In this document: one piece after another, positions 25,269 to 34,380 of the stretch | Position numbering within the stretch: position 1 is the stretch's first letter | How the letters are laid out: the number at the start of each line of letters is the position of its first letter | From: Kineosporia sp. A_224 | GTDB taxonomy: Bacteria; Actinomycetota; Actinomycetes; Actinomycetales; Kineosporiaceae | Reading direction: 5' to 3' | DNA: 64,000 nucleotides | Assembly (NCBI RefSeq): GCF_002198655.1 | Contig: NZ_MWLN01000199.1 | Span: 124,001 to 188,000 of the forward strand | Position numbers and translations under genes: made by a program | The notes under the pieces: generated by a model | Databases searched by the model: none | Seen by the model: the letters and a program-made list of their open reading frames with translations, nothing else | What the model was told of the DNA's origin: nothing

Positions 25269-25325
25269 CCGTCGCCCGGCGCCGCCGTCGGCACCGGTCC
25301 GACGGCACAGGGCGGACGGGCTACG

Positions 25326-28300
25326 GTGGCGGACGTGAGCACGTCCAGGCCCCGGCGCGGCAGCCTCGGGGGCCAGCTGGCCCGCCTGGGGTTCGTCGAC
25401 GTCCCGAAGGCCGAGCGGCTCCTCGAGGACCCGGCGCTCGCCGGGATCGTCGACCCGTTCGAGGACCTCTTCGAGGACGGCGCGCTCTCCGCGCTCGGCG
25501 AGGCGCCGGACCCGGACCTCGCGCTGCTCTCGCTCGTGCGGATCCTCGAGCAGCTCATCGGCCTGCAGCCCGACGACCCGTTCGCCGCGTTCGACCTCGA
25601 CGGCGCGGACGAGCGCCCCGCCGCACCGTCGACCGGCGAGATCGCCCTGCTCGGTGCCCACCCCGCGCGGCTGCGCGCCGTCCTGCGCTCCGGGGGGCCG
25701 GCCCGGGACCGGCTCGTCGCCGTCCTCGGCGCGTCGGCGGCGCTCGGCGACCACCTCGCCCGCCACCCGGAGCACTGGACGGTGCTCGTCGAGGACGACG
25801 AGGAGAGCCGCACCGCGCCCGCGATGCGCGCCGAGCTCCTGCTGGCGGTCGGCGCCGACCCGGACGCCGCGGAGCCGGTGGCGGACCTGCCGCCGGAGGA
25901 GGCGACCGACGCGCTGCGGGTCGCCTACCGCCGCCGGCTGCTCGCCGTCGCCGGGCTCGACCTCACCGCGCCCGACCCGGTCGTCGCGATGCCCGCGGTC
26001 GGCCGCGAGCTCGCCGACCTCGCCGCGGCCGCGCTGGAGACCGCGCTCGCGATCGCCCGCAGCGAGCTGCCGCCGGACGCCGCCCCGTGCCGGATCGCGG
26101 TGATCGGGATGGGCAAGTGCGGCGGCCGCGAGCTCAACTACGTGAGCGACGTCGACGTCGTCTACGTCGTCGAGCCCCCCGAGGAGCTCGCCGGCGACCC
26201 GGACGCCGAGACCGCCGCGCTCGCCACCGGAACCCGGCTCGCCGCGGGCCTGGCCCGGGCCTGCTCCGCCGCCACGGCCGAGGGCACGCTCTGGCCGGTC
26301 GACGCCAACCTGCGCCCGGAGGGCAAGGCCGGGCCGCTCGTGCGGACCCTCGAGAGCCACCGCTCCTACTACCAGCGGTGGGCGGCGACCTGGGAGTTCC
26401 AGGCGCTGCTCAAGGCCCGCCCGGTCGCCGGTGACCTCGCGCTCGGCGAGGCCTACCTCGACGCGCTCGAGCCGATGGTGTGGCAGGCCTCGCAGCGGGA
26501 GAACTTCGTCGAGGACGTCCAGGCGATGCGCCGCCGCGTCGAGCAGCACGTGCCCGCCAAGGAGGCGGCCCGCCAGATCAAGCTCGGCCCGGGCGGCCTG
26601 CGGGACGTGGAGTTCAGCGTCCAGCTGCTCCAGCTCGTCCACGGCCGGGTCGAGCCACGGCTGCGCACGGGCAACACGACCCAGGGCCTGGAGCTGCTCT
26701 CGACGTACGGCTACGTCGGCCGTGACGACGCCGCCGAGATGGACCGGGCCTACCGCTTCCTGCGCACCCTCGAGCACCGGGTGCAGCTGTTCCGGCTGCG
26801 CCGCACCCACGTCGTCCCGGACGCCGAGGCGGACCTGCGCCGGATGGGCCGGTCCTTCGGGTTCCGCCGGACGCCGGCCGTCGAGCTCGAGGAGACCTGG
26901 CAGGCCCGGGCCCGCGAGGTCCGGCGGCTGCACGAGAAGCTCTTCTACCGGCCGCTGCTCGCCGCCGCCGCCCGGCTCACGACCGACGAGGTCCGGCTCA
27001 CGCCCGAGGCCGCGACGGCCCGGCTGCGGGCGCTCGGCTACCGCGACCCCGGCGGCGCGATGCGGCACATCGAGGCGCTCACGTCGGGCGTCAGCCGGCG
27101 GGCCGCGATCCAGCGCCAGCTGCTGCCGGTCATGCTCGGCTGGTTCGCCGGGGGAGCGGACCCGGACGCCGGGCTGCTGTCGTTCCGCCGGGTCAGCGAC
27201 GAGCTCGGGACGACGCACTGGTACCTCAAGATGCTCCGCGACTCCGGGGCCGCGGCGGAGCGGATGGCGCACGTCCTCGCGTCGAGCCGGCTCGTCTCAG
27301 AGCTGCTCGAGCTCGGCCCGGAGGCGGTCGCGATGCTCGGCGACGAGGCCGAGCTGAGGCCGCGGCCGCGGTCGGCGATGATCGACGCCGTCCGGCGGGC
27401 CGCCGACCGGCACGACCGCGACCCGGAAGGCGCCGTCATCGCCGCACGCGCCGTCCGGCGGCGGGAGATCGTCCGGACGGCGATCGCGGACCTCGTCGGG
27501 CTCGCCGACCTCGCAGCGGTCGGGCGGGGGCTGTCGGACGCCGCGGTGGCGGCCGTCGACGGCACGCTGCGGGCGGCGTCCGCGGCCGTCGCGCAGCGCA
27601 CCGGCGGCACGCTGCCGACCCGGCTGCTCGTCGTTGGCATGGGCCGGCTCGGCGGCAGCGAGGCCGGCTACGGCAGCGACGCGGACGTCATGTTCGCCCA
27701 CGAGCCGCTGCCCGGTGCCGACGAGAAGCAGGCCCAGGACGCCGCGATGGCCGTCGTCTCCGAGCTGCGCCGGATGCTCCGGATGCCCGGCCCGGAGCCG
27801 GCGCTCGACGTCGACGCGGACCTGCGGCCCGAGGGCCGCAACGGCCCGCTGGTGCGCACCCTGGACTCGTTCGCGGAGTACTACGGGCGCTGGTCGTCGA
27901 CGTGGGAGGCGCAGGCGCTCACCCGGGCCGTGCCGATCGCCGGTGACGAGGACCTCGCGCTGCGGTTCGTCGCGCTCGTCGACCCGCTGCGCTGGCCCGA
28001 GGGCGGGCTGCCCGAGGCGGCCGTCAAGGAGATCCGCCGGATCAAGGCCCGCGTGGAGTCCGAGCGGCTGCCGCGCGGCGCGGACCCGCACCGGCACCTC
28101 AAGCTCGGCCGCGGCGGGCTCTCGGACGTCGAGTGGACCGTCCAGCTGCTCCAGCTCCAGCACGGCCACGCCGTCCCGGGCCTGCGCACGACCTCGACGA
28201 CGGGGGCGCTCGCCGCGGCCGCGGAGGCCGGTCTGCTCGACCAGGAGGACGCCCGGGCGCTGCTGCTCGCGTGGACGCTCGCCTCCCGGGTCCGCAACGC

Positions 28301-28475
28301 GACCGTGCTGTGGCGCGGCCGGCCGTCGGACGCGCTGCCGAAGACGGTCCGCGAGATGGACGGCGTCGCCCGGATCGTCGGATACCCGCCTGGGTCCGCC
28401 GGGCAGCTCGACGAGGACTACCTGCGGGTGACCCGCCGGGCGCGCTCGGTGGTGGAGCGGGTCTTCTACGGCTGA
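25326..28475 (+). CDS. glnE: Bifunctional glutamine synthetase adenylyltransferase/deadenylase
   Basis: A 1,049-residue enzyme controlling glutamine synthetase by adding or removing AMP at a tyrosine. It has the two nucleotidyltransferase halves of GlnE: the N-terminal deadenylase core IGMGKCGGRELNYVSDVDVV and the C-terminal adenylylase core LVVGMGRLGGSEAGYGSDAD. Each is followed by the conserved DANLRPEGKAGPLVRTLES or DADLRPEGRNGPLVRTLDS segment and a helical domain (GPGGLRDVEFSVQLLQLVH; GRGGLSDVEWTVQLLQLQ). Length is normal. The likely target is GlnA1 at 37860, which keeps the target Tyr, not the adjacent GlnA2. The start is GTG 25326 or GTG 25335. Confidence 0.95.
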   Translation: MADVSTSRPRRGSLGGQLARLGFVDVPKAERLLEDPALAGIVDPFEDLFEDGALSALGEAPDPDLALLSLVRILEQLIGLQPDDPFAAFDLDGADERPAAPSTGEIALLGAHPARLRAVLRSGGPARDRLVAVLGASAALGDHLARHPEHWTVLVEDDEESRTAPAMRAELLLAVGADPDAAEPVADLPPEEATDALRVAYRRRLLAVAGLDLTAPDPVVAMPAVGRELADLAAAALETALAIARSELPPDAAPCRIAVIGMGKCGGRELNYVSDVDVVYVVEPPEELAGDPDAETAALATGTRLAAGLARACSAATAEGTLWPVDANLRPEGKAGPLVRTLESHRSYYQRWAATWEFQALLKARPVAGDLALGEAYLDALEPMVWQASQRENFVEDVQAMRRRVEQHVPAKEAARQIKLGPGGLRDVEFSVQLLQLVHGRVEPRLRTGNTTQGLELLSTYGYVGRDDAAEMDRAYRFLRTLEHRVQLFRLRRTHVVPDAEADLRRMGRSFGFRRTPAVELEETWQARAREVRRLHEKLFYRPLLAAAARLTTDEVRLTPEAATARLRALGYRDPGGAMRHIEALTSGVSRRAAIQRQLLPVMLGWFAGGADPDAGLLSFRRVSDELGTTHWYLKMLRDSGAAAERMAHVLASSRLVSELLELGPEAVAMLGDEAELRPRPRSAMIDAVRRAADRHDRDPEGAVIAARAVRRREIVRTAIADLVGLADLAAVGRGLSDAAVAAVDGTLRAASAAVAQRTGGTLPTRLLVVGMGRLGGSEAGYGSDADVMFAHEPLPGADEKQAQDAAMAVVSELRRMLRMPGPEPALDVDADLRPEGRNGPLVRTLDSFAEYYGRWSSTWEAQALTRAVPIAGDEDLALRFVALVDPLRWPEGGLPEAAVKEIRRIKARVESERLPRGADPHRHLKLGRGGLSDVEWTVQLLQLQHGHAVPGLRTTSTTGALAAAAEAGLLDQEDARALLLAWTLASRVRNATVLWRGRPSDALPKTVREMDGVARIVGYPPGSAGQLDEDYLRVTRRARSVVERVFYG

Positions 28476-28535
28476 GCGCGGCGTCCCGGCGGCCCCGGGG
28501 TGCAGCGGGGCCACCGCGTCGGCCAGGATGGCCCG

Positions 28536-29114
28536 GTGCAGCTGACCCCCGCCCGCGGCGTCTTCGGCGACGAGCCCGTCTGGTTCCACGAGCCCGCGCG
28601 CTGGCGCCGCTCCGGCCCGGACATCGTGCTCACCGCAGACCCGGGCAGCGACTTCTGGCGCCACACCCACTACGGCTACGTCCACGACAACGGGCACTTC
28701 CTCGGCGCCCGGATGCTCGGCGAGTTCGTCGCGAGCACGACGGTCGAGGGGCAGTACCGGGCCGGCGGCGACCAGGCCGGCCTCATGGTCCGGATGGACG
28801 CCGAGCGCTGGATCAGCGTGGCGGTCGAGCGCGTCGACGGCGGGCACAGGATCGTCGCCGTCGTGACCCACGGCGTCTCGGACCGCAGCGTCGTCCCGGT
28901 CGGCCGGGTGGACGGGCCGGTCGGGCTGCGGGTCGTGCGCTCGGGCGACGGTCTCTCGGTCGAGTTCTCCCTCGACGCCGGGGCGACCTGGGTGCCGCAC
29001 CGGCTCTGCTACCTGCCCCCGGACCTGCCCGCGTTCGTCGGCCCGATGGCCGCCTCGCCCGCCGGGGACGGCTTCGAGGTCGTCTTCCGCGACATCGTCA
29101 TCACCAAGCCCTGA
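28536..29114 (+). CDS. DUF1349 (concanavalin-like) domain protein
   Basis: A 192-residue soluble beta-rich protein starting at GTG 28536. It shows the DUF1349 hallmarks WFHEPARWRRSG, DPGSDFWRHTHYGYVHDNGH, the central GDQAGLMVRMDAERWISVAV and the terminal SPAGDGFEVVFRDIVI. The family adopts a jellyroll similar to carbohydrate-binding lectins and is generally cytoplasmic and uncharacterised. It follows glnE by 60 nt on the same strand, but a functional link to nitrogen metabolism is not evident. Confidence 0.85.
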   Translation: MQLTPARGVFGDEPVWFHEPARWRRSGPDIVLTADPGSDFWRHTHYGYVHDNGHFLGARMLGEFVASTTVEGQYRAGGDQAGLMVRMDAERWISVAVERVDGGHRIVAVVTHGVSDRSVVPVGRVDGPVGLRVVRSGDGLSVEFSLDAGATWVPHRLCYLPPDLPAFVGPMAASPAGDGFEVVFRDIVITKP

Positions 29115-29147
29115 CGCGTCCGCCCGCGCCGGGTCCCGGAACAGCAG

Positions 29148-29184
29148 CGGGCCCGGACGACGCGGGGAACGTCGTCCGGGCCCG
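29148..29184. terminator. Perfect 14-bp stem hairpin
   Basis: CGGGCCCGGACGAC (29148-29161) pairs perfectly with GTCGTCCGGGCCCG (29171-29184), with a 9-nt loop, directly behind the DUF1349 gene and followed by AAA. It probably terminates the glnA2-glnE transcript and may also act on the convergent strand. Confidence 0.65.
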
Positions 29185-29190
29185 AAACCA

Positions 29191-29244
29191 GGTCAGGGGG
29201 CTGACCCGGGGGACGACGGCCCGCCTGGGGCGGGCGGGCCGTCG
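29191..29244. terminator. Two further hairpins between convergent genes
   Basis: GGTCAG-GGGG-CTGACC (29191-29206) and CGACGGCCCGCC / GGCGGGCCGTCG (29214-29225 with 29233-29244, 12-bp perfect stem) follow immediately. They lie just downstream of the stop of the secreted Fn3-like gene on the minus strand and are its likely terminator. Confidence 0.6.
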
Positions 29245-29260
29245 CGCACGGTGCTGTGCG

Positions 29261-31663
29261 TCAGGTCGCGAACGGACCCGCGCCACCACCGAAGGAGCTG
29301 AAGGCGTACCACGGACCGTTGACGGTCGGGGTCTGCCCGTTCCGCAGGCGCAGCTCCCACGTCGCGCCGCCGGGGGCTGCCGTGATGACGGCATTCCCGA
29401 TGAACACGTAGTTCGTGACGCCTGCGGTGGTGTTCTTCCGGTAGATCCGCACGGTCGCGGCACCGTTGGTGACGCTGCCGTTGAGGCGGAGCTCGGAGCC
29501 TGCCCGGTAGCGGCCCGTGGCGATCGAGACCGTGTCGGTCTGGATCGACACCTGGACGACGTCGACCGCGGTCTGGCCGCCCTTCGTGGCCGTGACCTTG
29601 TAGAAGAGCGGAGCGTTCCGCGCCTCCCAGACCGCCGCGTTCGTGCCCGCGGCGTTCGTCGCGGTGGACGTCGGCAGCCCGAGGACCGGGACCGTCACCG
29701 TCGGCGCCGCGACGTCCGTCGCGGACAGCAGGCTGGTCGCGATCACGGCCGAGTTGGGGTCGGCCGTGGTGATCCGCTGCCAGGTGTACGCCACCCCGCT
29801 GATCGGCGAGCTGCCGTTGAGCGTGACCGCCGCACCGCCGCGGACGGCGGTCTTGTCCGCGCCGGCGCTCACGGTGACCTGTTCGCCGACCGTCGCGGTC
29901 GCGGGCCCGGAGGCCGGCCCGGCGCCGACGGCGTTCCGGGCGGTCACGGTGACCGTGTACTCACCGGCGTCGAGGCCGGTGATCTGGGTTGTCAGCGTTC
30001 CCGTGCCGGGGGACACCTGCTTCGAGCCGTTCTCGGGCCCTGCCCAGGTCACGTCGTACCGGGTGACCGGCGCGTCCTGCGGGTCGGCCACGGCCGTGAA
30101 CTCGACGTCGATCGTGCCGAGCCCACCGACGGCGCCGGTGAGGGTCGGCGCGTCCGGGGTCGACGCGTCGAGGAACGTCACGAGCTGGTCGACCTGTGCC
30201 GAGGGGTTCCCGGCGGCGTCGAACGCGACGACGCTGATCCTCGTGCTCGCCGAGATGTCGAACGGCGCCGTGTACAGCGTCGTCGGGACGCTGCCGGTGA
30301 GGACGTCCCCGTCGGTGAGGTCCGGGAAGCCCGGCTCGCCCGGCGCGGTGAGGGCGTAGTAGATCTCGCCGCCCTCGGTGGAGGCCAGCGTCACCGGGGT
30401 CGCGCCGAGGTAGGGGCCGGCCGGCAGCGTGAGCGACGCGGTCGGAGGCGTCTCGTCCGGCGGCGTGATGCTCAGCTGCGCCGCCGGGTTCGTCTCGTTC
30501 CCCGCGGCGTTCACCGAGGTGACCTCGTACGTGTAAGCGTTCGGGTCGCCGTCCACGGTGAGCGTCGTGCCGGTCGCGGTCGCGTTGTTGACCCGCTTGC
30601 CGAACTCGGCCTGCTTGAGGTTCGCGTCCTGTGCGCCGACGGCGCGGACCCGGTACCCGGTGATGGCCGGGGTGCCCGGGACCGGAACGGCCGGCACCCA
30701 GGTGACCTCGACGTTGTGGCCGCCGCCGGACGTCGCCTCGACGACCGTGATGCTCGTCGGCGCCGGCGGGCCGGACTGCAGCGGGCCGTTCGGGCAGCCG
30801 CCGAAGCCGGGGCCGCCGAGCTCGCCGAACTCGGCGATCGTCAGACCCTGACGGTTCGCGTCGAGGTCCTCGACCTCCCACGCCATGGCGCGCGCGCCGC
30901 CGCCGGCGGCGATCGCCGCGGTCTCGGCGTTGAGGAACTCGTAGGTCGCGACGAAGTCGACCGGGCCGGTCGTCGCGTTCTGGTCGCTGAAGATCAGGCT
31001 CGAGGAGTACTGGCCCCGGGCGTCGAGGGTGAGCGGGCCCGGGGTGGCCCGGACGTCACGGCGCGCGATCTCGGTACCGGTGAGTGCCGGCTCGACGATC
31101 CGCTGCTCGAGCTGCGCGAGGTTGACGCCGGCGCCGATGTGGCCGCGGAGCCGCAGGACCGTCGGGTCGAGCGCGTCGATCTCGATCGCCGGACCACCGA
31201 ACGCGCCGATGTTGGCCGCGATGGTCGTGGTGTCGCCGAGGAGCTCGTTGCCGACGTACACCGAGACCTTGTCGCCGGCCTGGATGTCCGGCGTCACGTT
31301 CGGGGCCCCGGTGCCGGTGCCCCAGCAGTACCCGCCGGGGTGGTTGATCTCGATGGACGGGCTGCCGCCGGTGAGGACGCCCTCGGCGGAGCCGGTCACC
31401 TGGCCGTCCCGCGTGACGACGACGCGTGCGGTCTCGCCGACGTGGGTGTCGAAGCCGTCGACGGAGATGAAGTCGCGGTCGGGGAAGACGACGATGTTGT
31501 CCGGGAAGGTCGGCACGGCCGCCGAGGCCGAGGAGGCCAGGCTCAGCGTGCCGACAGCGCCCGCGGAGACCGCGAGGACGACCGCGAGCCCCATCCGGGT
31601 CGGCTTGTCGAGAGATCGGAGCCGGCGCGCAAGGGCGCGCGGCAGCGCAGCGGTGCGATTCAT
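29261..31663 (-). CDS. Large secreted protein with fibronectin-III/Ig-like repeats
   Basis: An 800-residue exported protein from ATG 31663. The N-terminus is a twin-basic stretch, then MGLAVVLAVSAGAVGTLSLA and SSASAA, an apparent signal peptide. The mature protein has a beta-rich N-terminal region of about 250 residues (NIVVFPDRDFISVDGFDT, including a lone Cys pair in GGYCWG and FGGCPN). Fibronectin-III-like modules follow (PPAPTSITVVEATSGGGHNV, YRVRAVG, TYEVTSVNAAGNET; PDAPTLTGAVGGLGTIDVEF, RYDVTWAG, YTVTVTARNAVGAG). A PKD/Ig-like module (SAGADKTAVRGGAAVTLNGS) and a final beta region complete it. No sortase motif or catalytic site is seen. Probably an envelope or extracellular adhesion/structural protein. 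Confidence 0.8.
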   Translation of the reverse strand: MNRTAALPRALARRLRSLDKPTRMGLAVVLAVSAGAVGTLSLASSASAAVPTFPDNIVVFPDRDFISVDGFDTHVGETARVVVTRDGQVTGSAEGVLTGGSPSIEINHPGGYCWGTGTGAPNVTPDIQAGDKVSVYVGNELLGDTTTIAANIGAFGGPAIEIDALDPTVLRLRGHIGAGVNLAQLEQRIVEPALTGTEIARRDVRATPGPLTLDARGQYSSSLIFSDQNATTGPVDFVATYEFLNAETAAIAAGGGARAMAWEVEDLDANRQGLTIAEFGELGGPGFGGCPNGPLQSGPPAPTSITVVEATSGGGHNVEVTWVPAVPVPGTPAITGYRVRAVGAQDANLKQAEFGKRVNNATATGTTLTVDGDPNAYTYEVTSVNAAGNETNPAAQLSITPPDETPPTASLTLPAGPYLGATPVTLASTEGGEIYYALTAPGEPGFPDLTDGDVLTGSVPTTLYTAPFDISASTRISVVAFDAAGNPSAQVDQLVTFLDASTPDAPTLTGAVGGLGTIDVEFTAVADPQDAPVTRYDVTWAGPENGSKQVSPGTGTLTTQITGLDAGEYTVTVTARNAVGAGPASGPATATVGEQVTVSAGADKTAVRGGAAVTLNGSSPISGVAYTWQRITTADPNSAVIATSLLSATDVAAPTVTVPVLGLPTSTATNAAGTNAAVWEARNAPLFYKVTATKGGQTAVDVVQVSIQTDTVSIATGRYRAGSELRLNGSVTNGAATVRIYRKNTTAGVTNYVFIGNAVITAAPGGATWELRLRNGQTPTVNGPWYAFSSFGGGAGPFAT

Positions 31664-31973
31664 GTGATGCCCCAATACCTTCGCAGTCCCCAAGGGACCG
31701 GCTGCCCCGCCGGTCACTACCGAGGCTGCACCGCGAAAGGGTTCATGGCTAAGGGAGTCTTAAAATTCCCCCTAGTTTGGGGGGTGGCCACCCCCTGCAT
31801 GAGGGGGGCCGTACGGACGAGGCACTCCGTCGTTCGGTGGATCTCCGGTCGGTTTCCGTAATCGCGGCGCGACGGGCCTGCGCCCAGCATGGCACGTCCC
31901 GGCGTGGTGCACGCGCGGCTCGTACAGTCGTGGCAGCGGCGCGGGCGTGCGCCGCCCGAGGCGGGAGGTGGCC
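31664..31973. other. Divergent intergenic region between secreted Fn3 protein and CorA
   Basis: About 310 bp carrying the promoters of two divergent genes. It contains a run of GC-rich inverted repeats (31768-31807, listed separately) next to an AT-rich stretch (TCTTAAAATT, 31758-31767), the only AT-rich patch nearby and a possible promoter or UP-like region for the minus-strand secreted protein. Confidence 0.5.
31768..31807. promoter_or_regulatory. Three stacked inverted repeats upstream of secreted protein
   Basis: CCCCC-TAGTTT-GGGGG (31768-31783), GGGGGTGGCCACCCCC (31780-31795, perfect 16-bp palindrome) and CCCCCT-GCATG-AGGGGG (31791-31807) overlap end to end with centres about 12 bp apart. 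They lie about 105-145 bp upstream of the ATG of the secreted protein. The regular spacing, roughly one DNA turn, suggests a cooperative regulator-binding array; a hairpin is the alternative. Confidence 0.45.
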
Positions 31974-33182
31974 GTGAGCCGGGACGACGCGACGTGGCGG
32001 CGGGCGGCGCGCCTGGCCCGGGGTGCGCTCCCGCTGCGGGCGGTGCCGTGGGCCGCGACCGGGGCGCACGGCGCGGGCCCGGACGAGGACGGCGACGCGA
32101 CGTCCGACGGCCAGGCCCGCCCGGGGCGGGGCATCGACGAGGTCATCGGCGACTGCGCGCTCTACGAGGACGGCCGGCGCCGTCCGGGCCGGATCGACCT
32201 CGCCGACGCGGGCCGGACGGCGCGGACGGTGCAGGGCGGCAAGGGGTTCGTCTGGATCGGCCTCCAGCAGCCGACCGCCGAGGAGATCTCCGTCGTCGCG
32301 GACGCGTTCGGGCTGCCGGCCCTCGCCGTCGAGGACGCCGTCAAGGCGCACCAGCGGCCCAAGCTCGAGGTCTACGGCGACGTCGTGTTCGTCGTCATCA
32401 AGCCCGTGCGGTACGTCGACCACGAGGAGGTCGTCGACGTCACCGAGATCGCCGTCTTCCTCGGGCGCAACTTCGTCGTGACCGTCCGGCACGGGCACAG
32501 CGACGTCCTGCGCCGGGTGCGCGCCGAGATCGACGCCGAGGGGTCCGACCTCGCCACGCACGGCCCGACGGGGGTGCTCTACCGGACGGCGGACCTCGTC
32601 GTCGACGGCTACGAGGAGGCGATCTCCTCGATCGACGTCGACGTCGACGAGATCGAGCTGCAGGTCTTCGGCGCCGAGCAGCACGACGTCGACGACGACG
32701 AGAACTCCGAGCGCATCTACAAGCTCAAGCGCGAGATCGCCGAGTTCCGGCGGGCGGTCGCGCCGCTCGCGCTGCCGCTCCAGCGGCTCGCGGACGGCGC
32801 CGTCGCCGGGGTCGACGCGGAGCTCCTCCAGTACTTCCGCGACGTCCACGACCACGTGCTGCGCGCCGCCGACGCGATCGAGGTGCACGACCGGCTGCTC
32901 TCCGACGTGCTCCAGGCCGAGCTGGCCCGGGTCGCGGCCCGGCAGAGCCGGATCGCGGTGCGGCAGAACGAGATCGCCGTCCGGCAGAACGAGGACATGC
33001 GCAAGATCTCGGCCTGGGCGGCGATCGCTCTCGTACCGACGGCGATCGCCGGCATCTACGGCATGAACTTCGACACCATGCCCGAGCTGCACTGGCGCTA
33101 CGGGTACTTCGGGGTGCTCACCGTCATCGGGGTCGCCTGCGTGACGCTGTACCGGCTGTTCCGCCGCAACGGCTGGCTCTGA
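31974..33182 (+). CDS. CorA-family magnesium/cobalt transporter
   Basis: A 402-residue divalent-cation channel of the CorA/MRS2 family, starting at GTG 31974 with GGGAGG 5 nt upstream. The large N-terminal cytoplasmic domain includes GFVWIGLQQPTAEEISVVAD, FVVIKPVRYVDHEEVV and a long acidic helix (DVDVDEIELQVFGAEQHDVD). The C-terminus has the first transmembrane helix ending with the selectivity motif YGMN (AAIALVPTAIAGIYGMNFDT), the periplasmic loop MPELHWRYG and the second helix FGVLTVIGVACVTLYRLFRR. Complete and typical. It is divergent from the secreted Fn3-like gene. Confidence 0.92.
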   Translation: MSRDDATWRRAARLARGALPLRAVPWAATGAHGAGPDEDGDATSDGQARPGRGIDEVIGDCALYEDGRRRPGRIDLADAGRTARTVQGGKGFVWIGLQQPTAEEISVVADAFGLPALAVEDAVKAHQRPKLEVYGDVVFVVIKPVRYVDHEEVVDVTEIAVFLGRNFVVTVRHGHSDVLRRVRAEIDAEGSDLATHGPTGVLYRTADLVVDGYEEAISSIDVDVDEIELQVFGAEQHDVDDDENSERIYKLKREIAEFRRAVAPLALPLQRLADGAVAGVDAELLQYFRDVHDHVLRAADAIEVHDRLLSDVLQAELARVAARQSRIAVRQNEIAVRQNEDMRKISAWAAIALVPTAIAGIYGMNFDTMPELHWRYGYFGVLTVIGVACVTLYRLFRRNGWL

Positions 33183-33296
33183 CCGCCGCCGACGGGTCCT
33201 GGCCGTCCGCGCCGTGCGGATGACGGGCCGTCCGGCCGGATGACGTCCGGCCCGACGTCCCCCGCCGCGACGCCGCCGAGCACTAGCGTGGTCCGC

Positions 33297-34343
33297 GTGA
33301 TCGACAGGGTCCTCGGGGAGCTCGAGTCGGCGCTGCGCGCCGACGGGGCCGCGGCCGGCCGGGCGATGCAGGCCGTGTGGCAGCAGGTCGGGTCGGCGGA
33401 CGCCGCCGCGGCGACCCGTGCGCTGGAGCGCATCGGCTCCCTGTTCGACGGGCTGCCGCCCGGCCGCGGGAGCCGGCTCGCCGTGCTCGCGGGGGCGCTC
33501 GTGGAGCGTGGCGCCGACCCGGCACCCGCGGTGCCCGCCGTCGTCGACGGCTGGCTCGAGGCGGCGGAGGCGGCGACGGAGTTCGCCCGGCGCTGGCGGC
33601 TCGCCGTCCGGCTCGCACCGCCGGAGCCGGTGGACGACCCCGCGACGTTCGAGGCCGTCGTCGCCCGGCTCGCGGGCGGGGAGCCGGCCGACGACGGGCT
33701 GCGCCGGCTCGCCGCGGCCTGGTTCATGCTCGGGCAGTGGACGATGGCGCTCACGACGTTCCTCCAGCAGGCCGCCGTCCGGACCGGCCTGCCGCGCCGC
33801 GAGGAGGTCGAGGACGCCGTGGAGGCGCTCCAGGACGTCCGCTACGACCTCGACTGGCTCGTCGACCTGCTCCGGGTGCTCGACGACGAGCAGATGCTCG
33901 TCCTGCACCGGCCGAGCGGGCGCGGCTGGGCGCTCACCGTCGGCGGGATCGGCGACAACTTCCAGCTGCACACGCTGCTCGCGGCGACGCTGCTGAGCAT
34001 GACCGACGACCGGCTGCTCCCCGGCATGCCGCCGTCCGCCGCGGAGGTCGCCGCCGCGACCGACGGCCCGCTGCGCCCCGACGGCGGGATGCAGGCGCGG
34101 TTCCACCTCGTGGACGGCGAGGGGCACTGGATCTGGAACGAGGGCGTCCCGGCGGACATCCCCGTCGTCGACGGCGCGCGCGTCGTCCTGCTCGACCCGC
34201 TCGGCGAGGCGCGCACGTGGGAGGCGGGCCGGCAGTTCGCGCAGATGGTGCCGACGGTCCGGCTGGTGCGGGTGCTCGACCGGGACGAGGCCGCGCTGCG
34301 CATCGTGTCGGTCCCGACGATCGCGACGCCGCAGCACCCGTGA
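33297..34343 (+). CDS. Conserved hypothetical protein
   Basis: I do not recognise a named family. The product, about 348 residues from GTG 33297, is soluble and mainly helical. Its first part is alanine-rich (ATRALERIGSLFDGLPPGRG, RLAVLAGALVERGADPAPAV). A conserved-looking central region reads AWFMLGQWTMALTTFLQQAA, DLDWLVDLLRVLDDEQMLVL and WALTVGGIGDNFQLHTLLAA. The end is beta-rich (HWIWNEGVPADIPVVDGARV). The GIGDNFQLHTLLA motif recurs, as far as I recall, in uncharacterised actinobacterial proteins. It follows corA by about 115 nt and precedes glnN. Confidence 0.65.
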   Translation: MIDRVLGELESALRADGAAAGRAMQAVWQQVGSADAAAATRALERIGSLFDGLPPGRGSRLAVLAGALVERGADPAPAVPAVVDGWLEAAEAATEFARRWRLAVRLAPPEPVDDPATFEAVVARLAGGEPADDGLRRLAAAWFMLGQWTMALTTFLQQAAVRTGLPRREEVEDAVEALQDVRYDLDWLVDLLRVLDDEQMLVLHRPSGRGWALTVGGIGDNFQLHTLLAATLLSMTDDRLLPGMPPSAAEVAAATDGPLRPDGGMQARFHLVDGEGHWIWNEGVPADIPVVDGARVVLLDPLGEARTWEAGRQFAQMVPTVRLVRVLDRDEAALRIVSVPTIATPQHP

Positions 34344-34380
34344 CGCTCAGCACACGTCTTCGGCGCCGCGAACCACAACG

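Noticed and set aside
28133-31861. 1,242-codon plus-strand open frame across glnE end, the DUF1349 gene and the secreted protein
   Set aside because: It runs through three better supported genes in other frames and contains only repetitive high-GC artefact sequence.
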